Notes under the pieces: model-generated
Told to the model about the DNA's origin: nothing
Database searches by the model: none
Seen by the model: only the letters and a program-made list of their open reading frames with translations
Part shown: in pieces, positions 42,523 to 42,570 of the stretch
Layout of the letters: every line of letters starts with the position of its first letter
How positions within the stretch are numbered: the first letter of the stretch is position 1
Translations under genes and position numbers: made by a program
NCBI GenBank assembly: GCA_015655075.1
Contig: JAATFT010000050.1
Location: forward strand, 1-42,570
Direction of reading: 5' to 3'
Source of the DNA: Clostridiales bacterium
Lineage (GTDB): Bacteria > Bacillota > Clostridia > Lachnospirales > Lachnospiraceae
DNA: 42,570 nucleotides

Positions 42523-42570
42523 ATGGCTATTGCAAAGGAACAATTACGACAGATAATTAGAGAAAATGAC
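42523..42570 (+). CDS. Start of a probable IS256-type transposase (cut by window edge)
   Basis: The last 48 bases encode MAIAKEQLRQIIRENDN-like residues behind AAAGGTGG. The MAxxKEQLxQIIxEN beginning is reminiscent of mutator/IS256 transposases from Clostridia. Only 16 residues are visible, so this is a hint, not proof. Confidence 0.4.
   Translation, partial: MAIAKEQLRQIIREND

Larger units (their letters stand above)
36345..42570. mobile_element. Probable degraded prophage or genomic island, left part, at the tRNA-Thr site
   Basis: From the broken tRNA onward base composition drops to visibly lower G+C and gene content changes to phage-type and accessory genes: excisionase-like HTH, nucleotide-metabolism enzymes, SleB-type hydrolase, tape-measure fragment and GNAT pair. 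No integrase, capsid, portal or terminase gene is inside the window. The right boundary is not reached. Remnant or island is inferred from composition and content. Confidence 0.55.

Overview
The window looks like a chromosomal segment of a low-to-mid G+C anaerobic Firmicute of class Clostridia, most likely Lachnospiraceae. This rests on A/T-rich codon use, strong GGAGG ribosome sites, near-consensus sigma-A promoters with 16-17 bp spacers, lipoprotein signal peptides, and the gene families present. Species cannot be named from sequence reading alone.

Positions 1-9.6 kb: two abutting palindromic MITE-like elements, a family-2 glycosyltransferase, then a long minus-strand block. Read 5' to 3' the block is rlmI-type rRNA methyltransferase, folC, folE, folP, a folB-folK fusion, pheA (chorismate mutase/prephenate dehydratase) and an HtrA/DegP membrane-anchored protease. 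A clear promoter lies in front of the methyltransferase gene. The folate genes supply most steps from GTP to folylpolyglutamate.

Positions 9.6-16.5 kb: a small PF06541-like membrane protein, a decayed gene fragment, an ECF sigma factor with an overlapping membrane-anchored partner, a HAD-phosphatase/GNAT fusion, a low-complexity lipoprotein, and a two-gene TIGR03915/TIGR03916-type operon (putative DNA repair, radical SAM with helix-hairpin-helix). Two LexA-like SOS boxes precede that operon.

Positions 16.5-22.2 kb: an ABC-2 exporter (ATPase plus two permeases) divergent from a HisKA_3 histidine kinase and LuxR-type response regulator. A strongly structured palindromic repeat lies between them. 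Kinase, regulator and exporter probably form one sensing/export unit.

Positions 22.2-35.8 kb: two complete oligopeptide/nickel-type ABC importers, both on the minus strand. System 1 is ordered A-B-C-D-F and has a MITE between A and B. System 2 is ordered D-F-B-C-A and has a textbook promoter with a long structured leader.

Positions 36.2 kb to the right edge: tRNA-Pro(CGG), a tRNA-Thr broken at the anticodon stem, an intact tRNA-Thr(CGT), then about 6 kb of lower-G+C, phage-derived accessory DNA. It holds an excisionase-like HTH, a deoxyribosyltransferase-like protein, a guanylate kinase, small proteins, a SleB-type cell-wall hydrolase, a 5'-truncated tape-measure fragment, a zinc-ribbon membrane protein, a small-ORF/GNAT pair behind a perfect 16-bp palindrome that overlaps its -10 box, and possibly the start of an IS256-type transposase at the edge. 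This is best read as a degraded prophage or genomic island inserted at the tRNA cluster.

The most notable items are the SOS-box-controlled radical SAM pair, the candidate GNAT toxin-antitoxin locus with a palindromic operator, the broken tRNA-Thr next to a replacement-like tRNA-Thr, and the palindromic elements nested in or abutting one another.
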